This document shows, one piece after another, positions 54,849-63,535 of a stretch of DNA of 64,000 bases (within the stretch, counting starts at the first letter, position 1; each line of letters begins with the position of its first letter). The stretch is from Armatimonadota bacterium (GTDB lineage Bacteria; Sysuimicrobiota; Sysuimicrobiia; Sysuimicrobiales; Sysuimicrobiaceae): positions 62,001-126,000 of the forward strand of contig JAVKGX010000004.1 of the NCBI GenBank assembly GCA_031432545.1, in the 5' to 3' direction. The translations under genes were made by a program, and so were the position numbers. The notes beneath the pieces are model-generated. The model ran no database searches and was not told the origin of the DNA. It was given only the letters and a program-made list of their open reading frames with translations.

Positions 54849-55856
54849 TCACGGCACTCTCCGAAACCACGCCAACGACAGCGCCCCACCGGCCAGCATG
54901 AGAACCCCGCCCGCCGCCGCGACGAGTGAGGTCACCTCCGTCCTCTGCCGCTGCCACGCGAACGCCCTTCCGAGTTCGCGGGCGACCGCGCGCAGGTCGT
55001 CCGACGAGGGAGGGTAGAAGTAGCGCCCGCCGGTGATCTGTGCGATCTGCTGTAGCCCGGTCGGATCGAACGGAATGAACACCATCTGGTTGTCGACTGA
55101 CTGAACGCTGCCACTGGGTGTTCCGACCCCGACGGTGTAGACCTTCACGCGAAACTCGTGCGCGACCTGCGCCGCCTGCAGGGGGTCGACGCCGATGTTT
55201 GTCACACCGTCGGTGATGACCACGACCGCGCCGGGCGGAAGCGCTTCGGGCGCCGACGGAGGCACCACAGTCGGCGGCTGGCCGCGTTGCTGCTGCAACA
55301 GCGCCTCTCCGGCCTGCTCGCGCCCCGGCATCGCCCGCACCGCGGCCAGGATCGCCGAGCCGACCGCCGTCGCCTGAGCCGGCTGCAGCCGGTCGATCGC
55401 GTCCAACACGTCCGGGTGCTCCGTCGTTGGGTGCACGAGCACCTGGGGGTAGTCGCTGAACGCCACCAGACCGACGCGCACCGACCGTGGCATCGCCCGA
55501 ACGAGGTCCCGGGCCGTGGTCTTCGCAACCTCCAGACGGCTGGGCGTCAGGTCGTTGGCCACCATGCTCTTGCTCGTGTCGATCGCGAGCATCAACACCG
55601 ACTGGTTCGTGGGAACGGGGATGGCCGCCACCGGCCTGGCGGAGGCGAGTATCAGCAAGACGATCGCGGAAAGGTAGCAGGCGAACGGGAGGTGTGGCAA
55701 GCGCAGGCGCGGGCCCTGCCGCAGGTAGGGCAGCAGGTGAGCGTCGGCGAACGCGGTCGCCGCCTGCGCCTGCCACCGGCGCAACGCACCGTAGCCGACG
55801 AGCAGCAGCGGGACGACCGCCAGCCCGACCAGCATCACCGGCCAGGTGAACTCCAC
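54849..55856 (-). CDS. VWA domain membrane protein (BatA-like)
   Basis: The 335-residue protein has an N-terminal membrane region (PVMLVGLAVVPLLLVGYGAL and ACYLSAIVLLILASARPVAA) and a VWA domain with MIDAS LMLAIDTSKSMVANDLTPSR at about 90. The MIDAS-linked loop is AVVVITDGVTNIGVDPLQAA. A C-terminal helix follows (VAAAGGVLMLAGGALSLAWF). It overlaps the DUF58 gene by 22 bases and precedes its tandem copy. Domain order equals that of BatA in the MoxR-DUF58-Bat system. Confidence 0.91.
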   Translation of the reverse strand: MEFTWPVMLVGLAVVPLLLVGYGALRRWQAQAATAFADAHLLPYLRQGPRLRLPHLPFACYLSAIVLLILASARPVAAIPVPTNQSVLMLAIDTSKSMVANDLTPSRLEVAKTTARDLVRAMPRSVRVGLVAFSDYPQVLVHPTTEHPDVLDAIDRLQPAQATAVGSAILAAVRAMPGREQAGEALLQQQRGQPPTVVPPSAPEALPPGAVVVITDGVTNIGVDPLQAAQVAHEFRVKVYTVGVGTPSGSVQSVDNQMVFIPFDPTGLQQIAQITGGRYFYPPSSDDLRAVARELGRAFAWQRQRTEVTSLVAAAGGVLMLAGGALSLAWFRRVP

Positions 55857-56725
55857 CGTCTCCTCCTGCGGTACGCGACGAAGCGGACCAACGGTTCGAC
55901 GATCGACTCGTGGGTGGACAACGTCAGGACGTCCACACCGGCCTGTCGGAACGCCAGCCGCAACCTATCGTCGCGCGTCGTCACGAGCTCGCGATAGGCG
56001 GCCCGCACGCGCGCGTCGGACGTGTCCACGCGCACCTGCTCGCCGGTCTCCGGGTCCTGCAGGGTCATGACCCCCACATCGGGCAGCTCGCGCTCGGCGG
56101 GATCCGTGACGCGCACCGCGACGACGTCGTGTCGCTGCGCCACCTGCCGCAGCGGCGACTCCCAGCCCTCGGCGGACAAAAAGTCAGAGACCAAGAACAC
56201 CAGCGACCTCCGGCGCAGCATGCGCGCGACGTTCACGAGCGCGCGACCCAGATCCGTCCGCTCGCCCGGCGGGGAGGCGGCCAGCTGGTCTGTGGCGTGC
56301 AGGATCCGCAGCGCCTGTCGGCGTCCGGTGCGCGGGGGGATCATCAGGGGTTGGGGGAAGAACAGCGCGCCGACCTTGTCGCCGTGGCGCGTCACGATGT
56401 ACGCTGCGGTCCCGCAGAACTCGGCGGCCACGGCCCGCTTGAGCACGCGCCGCGTCCCGAACGCCATCGACGGCGACAGATCCACCACCAGCCAGGCGGT
56501 GAGCTCCTTCTCCTCGCGGTACTGCCGGACATGCAGCCGCGCCGTCCGAGCGGTCACGTTCCAGTCGATGCGGCGCACCTCGTCACCGGGCACGTACTCG
56601 CGCACCTCGGCCAGGTCCAGGCTGGGACCGTAGAACACCCCCGTGTAGTCCCCGAACAGGAATCCGTCGAGACGGCGGACGACCCTAAACTCGAGGCGCC
56701 TCAAGATCTGCTCGGGTGTCTCCAT
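55835..56725 (-). CDS. DUF58 domain protein
   Basis: The 296-residue protein has the DUF58 signature EVREYVPGDEVRRIDWNVTA at about 40, followed by RLHVRQYREEKELTAWLVVD and a VWA-like MIDAS (LVVDLSPSMAFGTRR). Membrane helices are not evident, so it is soluble or peripheral. In the MoxR system, DUF58 acts between the ATPase and the VWA proteins. It overlaps the moxR gene by 41 bases and batA by 22. Confidence 0.93.
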   Translation of the reverse strand: METPEQILRRLEFRVVRRLDGFLFGDYTGVFYGPSLDLAEVREYVPGDEVRRIDWNVTARTARLHVRQYREEKELTAWLVVDLSPSMAFGTRRVLKRAVAAEFCGTAAYIVTRHGDKVGALFFPQPLMIPPRTGRRQALRILHATDQLAASPPGERTDLGRALVNVARMLRRRSLVFLVSDFLSAEGWESPLRQVAQRHDVVAVRVTDPAERELPDVGVMTLQDPETGEQVRVDTSDARVRAAYRELVTTRDDRLRLAFRQAGVDVLTLSTHESIVEPLVRFVAYRRRRRWSSPGR

Positions 56726-57722
56726 GCGGGTCTCCGATGTGGACTCGAGGGAGCGGCACCCGCTCCAGAATCCTCTCGATGATCCGGTCCGGCGTCACTT
56801 CCTCGGCGAGCGCCTCGTAGGACAGGACCAGCCTGTGCCGCAGCACCTCGTAGGCCAGATCCCGGACGTCCTCCGGCAGCGCGTACTCTCGGCCGCGCAG
56901 GACCGCCAGCGCCTTGGCGCCCAGCACGAGGTTGAGGGGCGCGCGCGGGCTCGCTCCGAAGGAGACGTAGCGCCTCATCTCTGCCAGCCCGACGCTGCCC
57001 AAATCGCGCGTCGCGGTTGCCAGGGCGACCGCGTACTCCATCACGCGCGGGGCGACGTACACAGTGTCGGCCACCTTCTGCAGATCCAGAAGGTCGCGCG
57101 CCTCGATGACCCGTTCGGCCCGGGGCAGCGTCTCGGCGCTCATCCGCTCGACCACCTCGATCTCCTCGTGCACCGACGGGTATCCGATGACCACCTTGAA
57201 CATGAACCGGTCCAGCTGGGCTTCCGGCAGCGGATACGTCCCCTCACTCTCGATCGGGTTCTGCGTCGCCAGGACCAAGAACGGCTCCGGCAGCGGGAAC
57301 GTGTTCTTGCCGATCGTCACCTGCCGCTCCTGCATCGCCTCCAGCAGCGCCGACTGCACTTTGGCCGGCGCACGGTTGATCTCGTCGGCGAGCACCAGGT
57401 TGGCGAAGATCGGTCCCAGTTCGGTCTCAAACGTGGCCTTCTGCTGGTTGTACAGCCTTGTGCCGATCAGGTCGGCGGGCACGAGGTCCGGCGTGAACTG
57501 GATCCGTTTGAACTCCCCGCCGACGGTGTGTGCGGTGGTCTTGATCGCCATCGTCTTGGCCAGCCCGGGAACGCCTTCGATCAGCACGTGGCCGCGGGCG
57601 AGCAGGGCGACGAGGATCCGTTCGAGCATCAGATCCTGGCCGACGATCACCTTCTTGATCTCGAACAGGACCCGACGAAGAGTCGCGGCGGCCTGCGCGT
57701 ACACCTCGGTGGGATGCGGCAT
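56685..57722 (-). CDS. MoxR family AAA ATPase
   Basis: The 345-residue protein starts at ATG 57722 with GGGAGGAAACCGA upstream. Walker A is HVLIEGVPGLAKTMAIKTTA at about 50, Walker B and sensor follow in LVLADEINRAPAKVQSALLE, then ATQNPIESEGTYPLPEAQLD and RFMFKVVIGYPS. MoxR ATPases assist maturation or metal insertion of partner proteins, with DUF58 and VWA proteins as in this operon. The substrates here are unknown. A promoter lies 74-103 bases upstream. Confidence 0.95.
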   Translation of the reverse strand: MPHPTEVYAQAAATLRRVLFEIKKVIVGQDLMLERILVALLARGHVLIEGVPGLAKTMAIKTTAHTVGGEFKRIQFTPDLVPADLIGTRLYNQQKATFETELGPIFANLVLADEINRAPAKVQSALLEAMQERQVTIGKNTFPLPEPFLVLATQNPIESEGTYPLPEAQLDRFMFKVVIGYPSVHEEIEVVERMSAETLPRAERVIEARDLLDLQKVADTVYVAPRVMEYAVALATATRDLGSVGLAEMRRYVSFGASPRAPLNLVLGAKALAVLRGREYALPEDVRDLAYEVLRHRLVLSYEALAEEVTPDRIIERILERVPLPRVHIGDPHGDTRADLEAPRV

Positions 57723-57795
57723 TCGGTTTCCTCCCGTCGCGGGGCTACGCCATCTACGATCCCAGAACGCCGAGGGGGATTCCCGGCTCGCCACG

Positions 57796-57825
57796 ATGCT
57801 AAACCGAGGCCCGGGAAGGGGTCAA
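57796..57825 (-). promoter_or_regulatory. Promoter of the moxR operon
   Basis: TTGACC (57820-57825), an 18-base spacer and TAGCAT (57796-57801) on the minus strand. The -35 matches 5 of 6 and the -10 4 of 6. It lies between the ABC permease stop and the moxR ATG, so it fits the start of the four-gene operon. Confidence 0.5.
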
Positions 57826-57870
57826 ACCGCGGGCTTCACATGCGTGTGACAATCGATCTGCGGGCGGCCT

Positions 57871-58734
57871 TCATCCCTTGAGCGCCCCCCCGGTGAGGCC
57901 GGCGATGAAGCGGTCGATGAAGGAACTGTACACGATCGCGATCGGCAGGCTGGTGATCAGGCACGCGGCCATCAGCGACCCCCAATAGAAGACGTCGCCG
58001 CGCACCAGGGCCACCGGAACGCCCAGGCTCACTGTCATCTTCTGGACCTGGCTGATGAAGGTCAGAGCGTAGATGAACTCTTGCATGACCAACGTGAACG
58101 CGAAGATCACCACGGTCAGCAGCCCTGGGACGGCCAGCGGCAGCACAACCTTCCGGATCACGCTCAGCCGGCTGTAGCCGTCGATCATCGCCTGCTCCTC
58201 GATGTCCCGCGGCACCGACCGGAAGAACCCCATCATCAGCCACGTGCAGAACGGAATCGTGAACGTCGGATAGATCAGCACGAGCGCCCAGAGGTTGTTC
58301 TGCAGTCCCAGCACGGAGATCACCCGCGCGAACGGGATGAACAGCAGTGTCGGTGGGATCAGGTAGGTCAAGAAGATGCCGATCCCCAGCCGTTCCCCCC
58401 AGCGCCCTGTCAGCCGGGCCAGGCTGTAGCCGGCCGGTACGGCGGCCAGCAGCGTGATCAGCACCACGACCCCGCCCACGAAGGCGGTGTTCTTCACCCA
58501 CGTGAGGTAGGGGGTTCCCGTAAACAGCAGCCGCACGTGGTCGAGCGTGGGAGGGTCATTGAAGATCCACGGGACGTGGCTCAGATTCGTCGCTCCCACG
58601 TACAGGTCGCGGTTCTGTTTGAACGACGTCAGCAGCATCCAGTAGAAGGGAAAGACCGCGAATACCGTGAACGCCAGGGCCCCCACGTACAGCGCCAATC
58701 GCCGCAGGACGCGCGTCAGGCGCCGCAGTGTCAT
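57871..58734 (-). CDS. ABC sugar-type transporter permease 2
   Basis: The 287-residue protein has six membrane helices (ALYVGALAFTVFAVFPFYWM as the first) and the inner-membrane EAA loop EQAMIDGYSRLSVIRKVVLP, which docks onto the ATPase. This is the MalG/UgpE type of carbohydrate uptake permease (CUT1). ATG 58734 overlaps the first permease as ATGA. The substrate cannot be told by sequence. It is the last gene of the importer operon. Confidence 0.93.
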   Translation of the reverse strand: MTLRRLTRVLRRLALYVGALAFTVFAVFPFYWMLLTSFKQNRDLYVGATNLSHVPWIFNDPPTLDHVRLLFTGTPYLTWVKNTAFVGGVVVLITLLAAVPAGYSLARLTGRWGERLGIGIFLTYLIPPTLLFIPFARVISVLGLQNNLWALVLIYPTFTIPFCTWLMMGFFRSVPRDIEEQAMIDGYSRLSVIRKVVLPLAVPGLLTVVIFAFTLVMQEFIYALTFISQVQKMTVSLGVPVALVRGDVFYWGSLMAACLITSLPIAIVYSSFIDRFIAGLTGGALKG

Positions 58735-59669
58735 ACGCCCACCTCCGCGCGCCGTGCCACCCGCAGCATCACGACGGCCAGCACGAGCAGCAGCGGGAGC
58801 AAGAACAGCGCGACCGCTGCCCCCTCCCCGAGGTTCGCGCCGAGGATGCCGCGCTGGAACGCCAGCGTGGACAGCACGTGCGTCTGGTTGTACGGGCCGC
58901 CCCGGGTCAGCAGCCACACGACGCTGAAGTCCGTGGCCGTGAACACCATCCCGAACAGCACCGCGACCGTCACGACCGGCAGCAGCAGCGGGAGGTTCAC
59001 TTGGAACAGGCGCCGGAAGAACCCCGCTCCGTCCACCACGGCCGCCTCGCGGACGTCCTGCGGGATCGCGGTCATCCCGGCGAGCACGATCACGGTCGCG
59101 AACGGAAACATCCGCCACACGTGGACAATGATGATCGCCGCAGTCGCAAGTGCCGGTTCTCCGAACCAGTACAGCCAGCCCGGCAGCAGGCCCGCGACCT
59201 TGAGGGTCCAGTTGATCACGCTGAACGTGGAATCGAAGATCCACACCCACGCCATCGACGCGAGGGCGACCGGTGCCGCCCAAGGCAGGAGCAGCAGCGA
59301 CCGGACGACGCGCTTGCCGAAGAAGGCCGCATCCAGCACGTGGGCTGCCGTCACCGCCAGCACCATGACCAGCAGCTGCGAGACGACCACGAACCGCAAC
59401 GTGTTGGCGAGGGCGCGGCGGAACAGCGGGTCTCCGAGCAGGGTCTCGAAGTTCCGGAATCCCACCCAGCGCAGGTCCAGGCTTCCGGCGGTCGCGGCCG
59501 AAAAGCTGAGGAGGATGGCGAGGGCGAACGGCACGGCGACCAGCAGGATGACATAGGCCAGCGCCGGCCCCAGCATGAGCGGGGCGAGCACCGCCTCGCG
59601 GTCGGCGATCGTCCGCCGAACCAGTCCGGGCGCCGCGGGCGCAACCGCGGCCTCCCTACGCAGCGCCAT
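58731..59669 (-). CDS. ABC sugar-type transporter permease 1
   Basis: The 312-residue protein has six or more helices and the EAA loop EAAVVDGAGFFRRLFQVNLP. It resembles MalF/UgpA of the CUT1 family. The N-terminus is cytoplasmic and Arg-rich. It overlaps the ATPase gene by 14 bases and the second permease by four. Confidence 0.93.
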   Translation of the reverse strand: MALRREAAVAPAAPGLVRRTIADREAVLAPLMLGPALAYVILLVAVPFALAILLSFSAATAGSLDLRWVGFRNFETLLGDPLFRRALANTLRFVVVSQLLVMVLAVTAAHVLDAAFFGKRVVRSLLLLPWAAPVALASMAWVWIFDSTFSVINWTLKVAGLLPGWLYWFGEPALATAAIIIVHVWRMFPFATVIVLAGMTAIPQDVREAAVVDGAGFFRRLFQVNLPLLLPVVTVAVLFGMVFTATDFSVVWLLTRGGPYNQTHVLSTLAFQRGILGANLGEGAAVALFLLPLLLVLAVVMLRVARRAEVGV

Positions 59670-60693
59670 TGCGTGCGAGCCCTGTCCGCGCGTCGAATCG
59701 GCGCAGATCCCGTGAGCGCAGGGCGAACTCGTACACTTCCCCCTCGGCGATCGGCGTCGTGATCGTGACCGGCACCGCCGAGATGACCGGCTGGTCGGTC
59801 CTCCGCTCTTCCTCCAGGTAGCCGTAGATCAACCGGTCGGAGCCCAGGTGTTCCACCTCTCGGACGCGGAACCGGTACACGACCAGGTCGTCGTTGGAGC
59901 CGAAGGCGTTCCTCGGGAGGAAGTTCTCGGGCCGGAAGCCGTAGATCGTCTGCTCGTCGTGCTCGACGAGGTTCATCGGCGGCGATCCCAGAAACGTTGC
60001 GACGAACGTGTCGGCCGGGTTGTCGTAGACTTCCTGCGGCGTCCCGATCTGCCGGACGCGCCCCTGCTCCATCACCGCGATCCGGTCCCCCAGTCCCATG
60101 GCTTCCACCTGGTCGTGGGTCACGTAGATCGTGGTGGTCCCCAGTTGCCGCTGTAGCTGCTTGAGCTCGAACCGGGCGACCGCGCGCAGTTTTGCGTCGA
60201 GGTTGCTGAGCGGCTCGTCGAGCAGGAACACGCGCGGGTCTCGCACCACCGCCCGCGCCAGCGCCACGCGCTGCCGCTCCCCACCGGACAGCTGGCGCGG
60301 CCGGCGCCCGAGCAAATGGCCGATGCCGAACAGTCCGGCGGCCCACTCCACCCGCTGGCGGATCGTCGGCCGTTCTGTGCGCAGCGCTTCCAGCGGGAAG
60401 GCGATGTTCTCGAAAGCGGTCTTGTGCGGGTACAGCGCGTAGCTCTGGAACACCATGGCGATGCCGCGTGCCCGGGGCGGCACGTCCTCGTCGACGCGCT
60501 GGCCGCCGATGTAGATCTCCCCGGCCGTCGGCGTCTCGAGGCCGGCGATCATCCGCATCAGGGTCGTCTTTCCGCACCCCGAGGGTCCGAGCAGGACCAA
60601 CAGCTCGCCCTCGCCCACCGAAAGATCCACGCCGTCGACGGCACGCACCTCGCCGAAGTGCTTGTGCAGAGACCGGGTTTCCACGTAGCCCAT
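59656..60693 (-). CDS. ABC transporter ATPase, MalK/UgpC type
   Basis: The 345-residue protein starts at ATG 60693. Walker A is VLLGPSGCGKTTLMRMIAGL, signature LSGGERQRVALARAVVRDP, Walker B VFLLDEPLSNLDAKLRAVAR, switch His in TTTIYVTHDQVEAMGLGDRI. A TOBE-like regulatory region follows at about 240-345, as in carbohydrate importers that respond to sugar state. The long upstream open frame to 61758 was rejected. It lies 77 bases after the binding-protein gene. Confidence 0.96.
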   Translation of the reverse strand: MGYVETRSLHKHFGEVRAVDGVDLSVGEGELLVLLGPSGCGKTTLMRMIAGLETPTAGEIYIGGQRVDEDVPPRARGIAMVFQSYALYPHKTAFENIAFPLEALRTERPTIRQRVEWAAGLFGIGHLLGRRPRQLSGGERQRVALARAVVRDPRVFLLDEPLSNLDAKLRAVARFELKQLQRQLGTTTIYVTHDQVEAMGLGDRIAVMEQGRVRQIGTPQEVYDNPADTFVATFLGSPPMNLVEHDEQTIYGFRPENFLPRNAFGSNDDLVVYRFRVREVEHLGSDRLIYGYLEEERRTDQPVISAVPVTITTPIAEGEVYEFALRSRDLRRFDARTGLARNGAA

Positions 60694-60770
60694 AGCAGTT
60701 TCCTCACACTGCGCCGGGGGCGAGGGCCCGGCGGCCCCCGACCCCCGGCGTTCCGTTCGTGCGCCGGCCG

Positions 60771-62231
60771 CTAGCGGTCTCCCCCTCCTCCGCCGACGAG
60801 CCCCTGACGGCGCCACTTCGTGAAGATCTCGCGGCAGCGCCGATTCGCCTCGTCCAGCGCCTGCCGCGGCGTCAGCTGTCCGGTCGCCGCCTTGGCGAAC
60901 ATGTCGGTGATCACGTAGGTATCGAAGATCTCGCCGATGGCCGGGTTGGCCGGACCGGGGTGACCAACGTTGGTCGTCCACTCCTCCGCGTCCGCGATCG
61001 GCCGCAGCTTGTCGGGCGGATTCGACCCGAACGGATCGCGGATGCACGCGGCGCGGATCCAGCGGCGTCCCTCCGCGGGCTTTTCGGCAACCGGCACGCG
61101 CCGGTCCGCCACCGATCCCATGAACGACGGGAAGTTGTACAGCTTGCTCGCCAGCACGGCGCTGCGGTAGTTCTCCAGCAGGTGGAGCAGGAACTCCTTG
61201 GCGACATCGGGGCTGCGGGCGAACCGCCAGATGACCCATACGCCGGTCAGGTGGCCGCTCACCCACCGCGCCGCGGGACCGCGCAGCGCGGGAACGAAGT
61301 GGATGTCGTCGGCGACCGGCAGACGGTTGTCCTGCGCGGTGCGGTAGGCCGAGATCGAGTTCAGGATGTACGAGGTCTGCCGCGCGTTGAGGGCCTGGTT
61401 GTTCGACGCGGCGTTCCAGCTCAACACGGCAGGGTTCATGACTTCCCGGAAGAGGCGGACACCGTACTCGAGTGCGCGGATCGTCTGCTCGCTGTTGAGC
61501 ACGACGTTCTCCTGGGCGTCCTGCACCGAGGCACCGAACGACCACAGGATCGCCCGCACGGCCATGTTCGAGTCGATGTCCTGGGAGTACCCGATCCCGA
61601 TGGGGATCTGGATCTCCGGGAACCGCTGCTTGATCCGGTTGCCGCCCACCAGCAGATCGTTCCAGGTCGCCGGACCGTTGGGGTATCCGACCGCGGTCCA
61701 GACGCTCTTCAGATAGTCGCCGGGATCCGGCACCCAGTTGTCGGAGAACCCGAACCACTTGTTCGTGTTGCGGTTGAAGGTGCTGCGCCGGATGAACGGC
61801 ATCATCGGGCCGTACAGACGCTCCGCCTCGCGGTTGATGTCGGCCAGATCGAGCACGTGCGGCTCGAACGCCGCCGGCGGCGCCAGAAAGAAGAACAGGT
61901 CGTGGCCCTGCTGCGCGGCGACCTCCGCGTTGGCCCGCGGCACGACGTCGGCGAATGAGATGTGGTCGACGGTCACCTGGATGCCCTTGCTCTCACCCCA
62001 GCGGCGGGCGAACGGATCGAACCACTCGTCGTAGGCCGGCACGAAGTGGCTCCACGTGCCGATGCGCAGCGTCCGCTGCTGCGCCATGGCGTACTTCGGC
62101 ACGTAAAAGTACGGCATGCTGGCGACCGCCGTCGCGGCGGCGGCGCGCTTGAGGAAATCCCGTCGGGAGATCCGCCCTTGTTCGGCGCCGCCCCCGTCGA
62201 CCGGTGCTGGTGCCTTCTTCGGTTCTGACAT
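60771..62231 (-). CDS. ABC transporter substrate-binding protein with Tat signal
   Basis: The 486-residue protein starts at ATG 62231, about 7 bases after GGGGGTGAG. A twin-arginine signal is present: SRRDFLKRAAAATAVASM at residues 26-43, then the AMA-Q cleavage site. The mature part is a family 1 solute-binding protein (LRIGTWSHFVPAYDEWFDPF, then WNDLLVGGNRIKQRFPEIQI). Export in folded form suggests a cofactor or a fast-folding protein, or just a lineage habit. The substrate is not evident; related proteins bind glycerol-3-phosphate, maltose or oligosaccharides. Confidence 0.9.
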   Translation of the reverse strand: MSEPKKAPAPVDGGGAEQGRISRRDFLKRAAAATAVASMPYFYVPKYAMAQQRTLRIGTWSHFVPAYDEWFDPFARRWGESKGIQVTVDHISFADVVPRANAEVAAQQGHDLFFFLAPPAAFEPHVLDLADINREAERLYGPMMPFIRRSTFNRNTNKWFGFSDNWVPDPGDYLKSVWTAVGYPNGPATWNDLLVGGNRIKQRFPEIQIPIGIGYSQDIDSNMAVRAILWSFGASVQDAQENVVLNSEQTIRALEYGVRLFREVMNPAVLSWNAASNNQALNARQTSYILNSISAYRTAQDNRLPVADDIHFVPALRGPAARWVSGHLTGVWVIWRFARSPDVAKEFLLHLLENYRSAVLASKLYNFPSFMGSVADRRVPVAEKPAEGRRWIRAACIRDPFGSNPPDKLRPIADAEEWTTNVGHPGPANPAIGEIFDTYVITDMFAKAATGQLTPRQALDEANRRCREIFTKWRRQGLVGGGGGDR

Positions 62232-62239
62232 GCTGCTTC

Positions 62240-63184
62240 TCACCCCCCTCGGTCTGCTTCGTTGTCCAGAGTACGCCCGCCGACGTCCCGTTCCCTCCCT
62301 AAAGACCGGGTTTCACCGGACAGTTCCTCCAGCAGCAGGGCGAGGGCCGACGAGTCCGCCTCGCCGCGGCCGGTTGCCACAAGCGCCGCCATCAGTTCGC
62401 CCACCAACGCCGTCGCCGGCAACGGCACGCCCGCATCCCGGCCTGCGGCGAGGGCGATGGCCAGGTCCTTGCGGTGCAGCCGACTGCGAAAACCGGGTTC
62501 GTAGAGGCGGTCAAGCATCCGCTGCCCGTGGACTTCCAGGACCCTGCTCGCAGCGAATCCCCCCAGCAGCGCCTGACGTACCCGGGCGGGGTCGACCCCG
62601 CTGCGCCGCGCCAGCGTCAGGGCTTCGGCGACGGCTTGCACGGTAAGGGCCACGACGATCTGGTTGGCTGCCTTGCACACCTGCCCGGCGCCGTTGGGAC
62701 CGACGTGGACGATGTTCCTGCCCATCGCTTCGAACAGCGGCTGGCAGGCAGCGAACGTCTGGTCGTCACCGCCCACCATGATCGAGAGCGTCGCTTCCTC
62801 GGCGCCCCTTTGCCCCCCGCTGACCGGCGCATCCAGCATCTGAACGCCCCGAGCCCGCAGTCGTTGCGCGAAGGCGCGCGCCGCGCCGGGCGCAATCGTG
62901 CTCATGTCGATCACCACGCCGCCCGTCCGCAGCCCCTCCTCCACACCGCCCGGGCCGAACAGGACCTGCTCGACGTCGGGCGTATCGGGCAGCATCGTGA
63001 TCACCACGTCGCTGGCCTGTGCGACCTCCACGGGGGCACTCGCAGCCGCAGCCCCCGCGGCCACCAGTTCGTCCACCGGCGGACGGCTACGGCTGTGCAC
63101 CGTCAGCCGATACCCCGCGCGCAGGAGGTTGCGGGCCATCGGCTTGCCCATGATGCCCAAACCGATAAAACCCACCGAACTCAT
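62240..63184 (-). CDS. NAD(P)-dependent beta-hydroxyacid dehydrogenase (GarR/GlxR-like)
   Basis: The 314-residue protein starts at ATG 63184 (SSVGFIGLGIMGKPMARNLL), the family N-terminus with the GxGxxG nucleotide site. Substrate motif APVSGGQRGAEEATLSIMVG and the catalytic Lys in GAGQVCKAANQIVVALTVQA are intact. Enzymes of this type reduce tartronate semialdehyde or oxidise 3-hydroxyisobutyrate. It is 8 bases before the ABC binding protein, so it may act on what the importer brings in. It may read from a promoter downstream of tRNA-Glu. Confidence 0.93.
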   Translation of the reverse strand: MSSVGFIGLGIMGKPMARNLLRAGYRLTVHSRSRPPVDELVAAGAAAASAPVEVAQASDVVITMLPDTPDVEQVLFGPGGVEEGLRTGGVVIDMSTIAPGAARAFAQRLRARGVQMLDAPVSGGQRGAEEATLSIMVGGDDQTFAACQPLFEAMGRNIVHVGPNGAGQVCKAANQIVVALTVQAVAEALTLARRSGVDPARVRQALLGGFAASRVLEVHGQRMLDRLYEPGFRSRLHRKDLAIALAAGRDAGVPLPATALVGELMAALVATGRGEADSSALALLLEELSGETRSLGRERDVGGRTLDNEADRGG

Positions 63185-63246
63185 CTGGGGATCGAACCGA
63201 CCGGAGCGATCCGCGGCGCCGTTCACCGTTCACCGCCCACGGCCGT

Positions 63247-63322
63247 TGGTGGCCCCAGGGGAATTCGAATCCCCGTCTCCACCTTGAGAGGGTGGTGTCC
63301 TAGGCCTCTAGACGATGGGGCC
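63247..63322 (-). tRNA. tRNA-Glu (anticodon CUC)
   Basis: Acceptor GGCCCCA, D arm TCGTCTAGAGGCCTAGGACA, anticodon stem CCACC-CTCTCAA-GGTGG, T arm GGGGATTCGAATTCCCC. The anticodon CTC reads GAG. CCA is encoded (63247-63249). It lies 58 bases downstream of tRNA-Gln. Confidence 0.96.
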
Positions 63323-63380
63323 ATGCACCGCAGTGGTCGGTGGGCCCCACACACCGGGCCTCCCCGACCGTCGTCCTCAC

Positions 63381-63454
63381 TGGCTGGGGGAGGAGGATTC
63401 GAACCCCCGCTAACGGGTCCAGAGCCCGTCGTCCTACCGCTAGACGATCCCCCA
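63381..63454 (-). tRNA. tRNA-Gln (anticodon CUG)
   Basis: Acceptor TGGGGGA, D arm TCGTCTAGCGGTAGGACGA, anticodon stem ACGGG-CTCTGGA-CCCGT, T arm GGGGGTTCGAATCCTCC. The anticodon CTG reads CAG. The U1-A72 pair and G73 agree with tRNA-Gln identity. CCA is encoded (63381-63383). Confidence 0.95.
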
Positions 63455-63482
63455 AAACAAGCCCCACGGTTGCCCGTGGGGC
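63454..63482 (-). terminator. Intrinsic terminator downstream of gltX
   Basis: GCCCCACGG-GCAA-CCGTGGGGC on the minus strand (63461-63469 and 63474-63482) is followed by TTGTTTTG. It lies 54 bases after the gltX stop and directly before tRNA-Gln, so some transcripts end here and the tRNAs rely on read-through or their own start. Confidence 0.7.
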
Positions 63483-63535
63483 CACACCCCCTATCTTGGC
63501 GGACCGCGCCGACCCTGTCAAACCGCTGCCACGCT

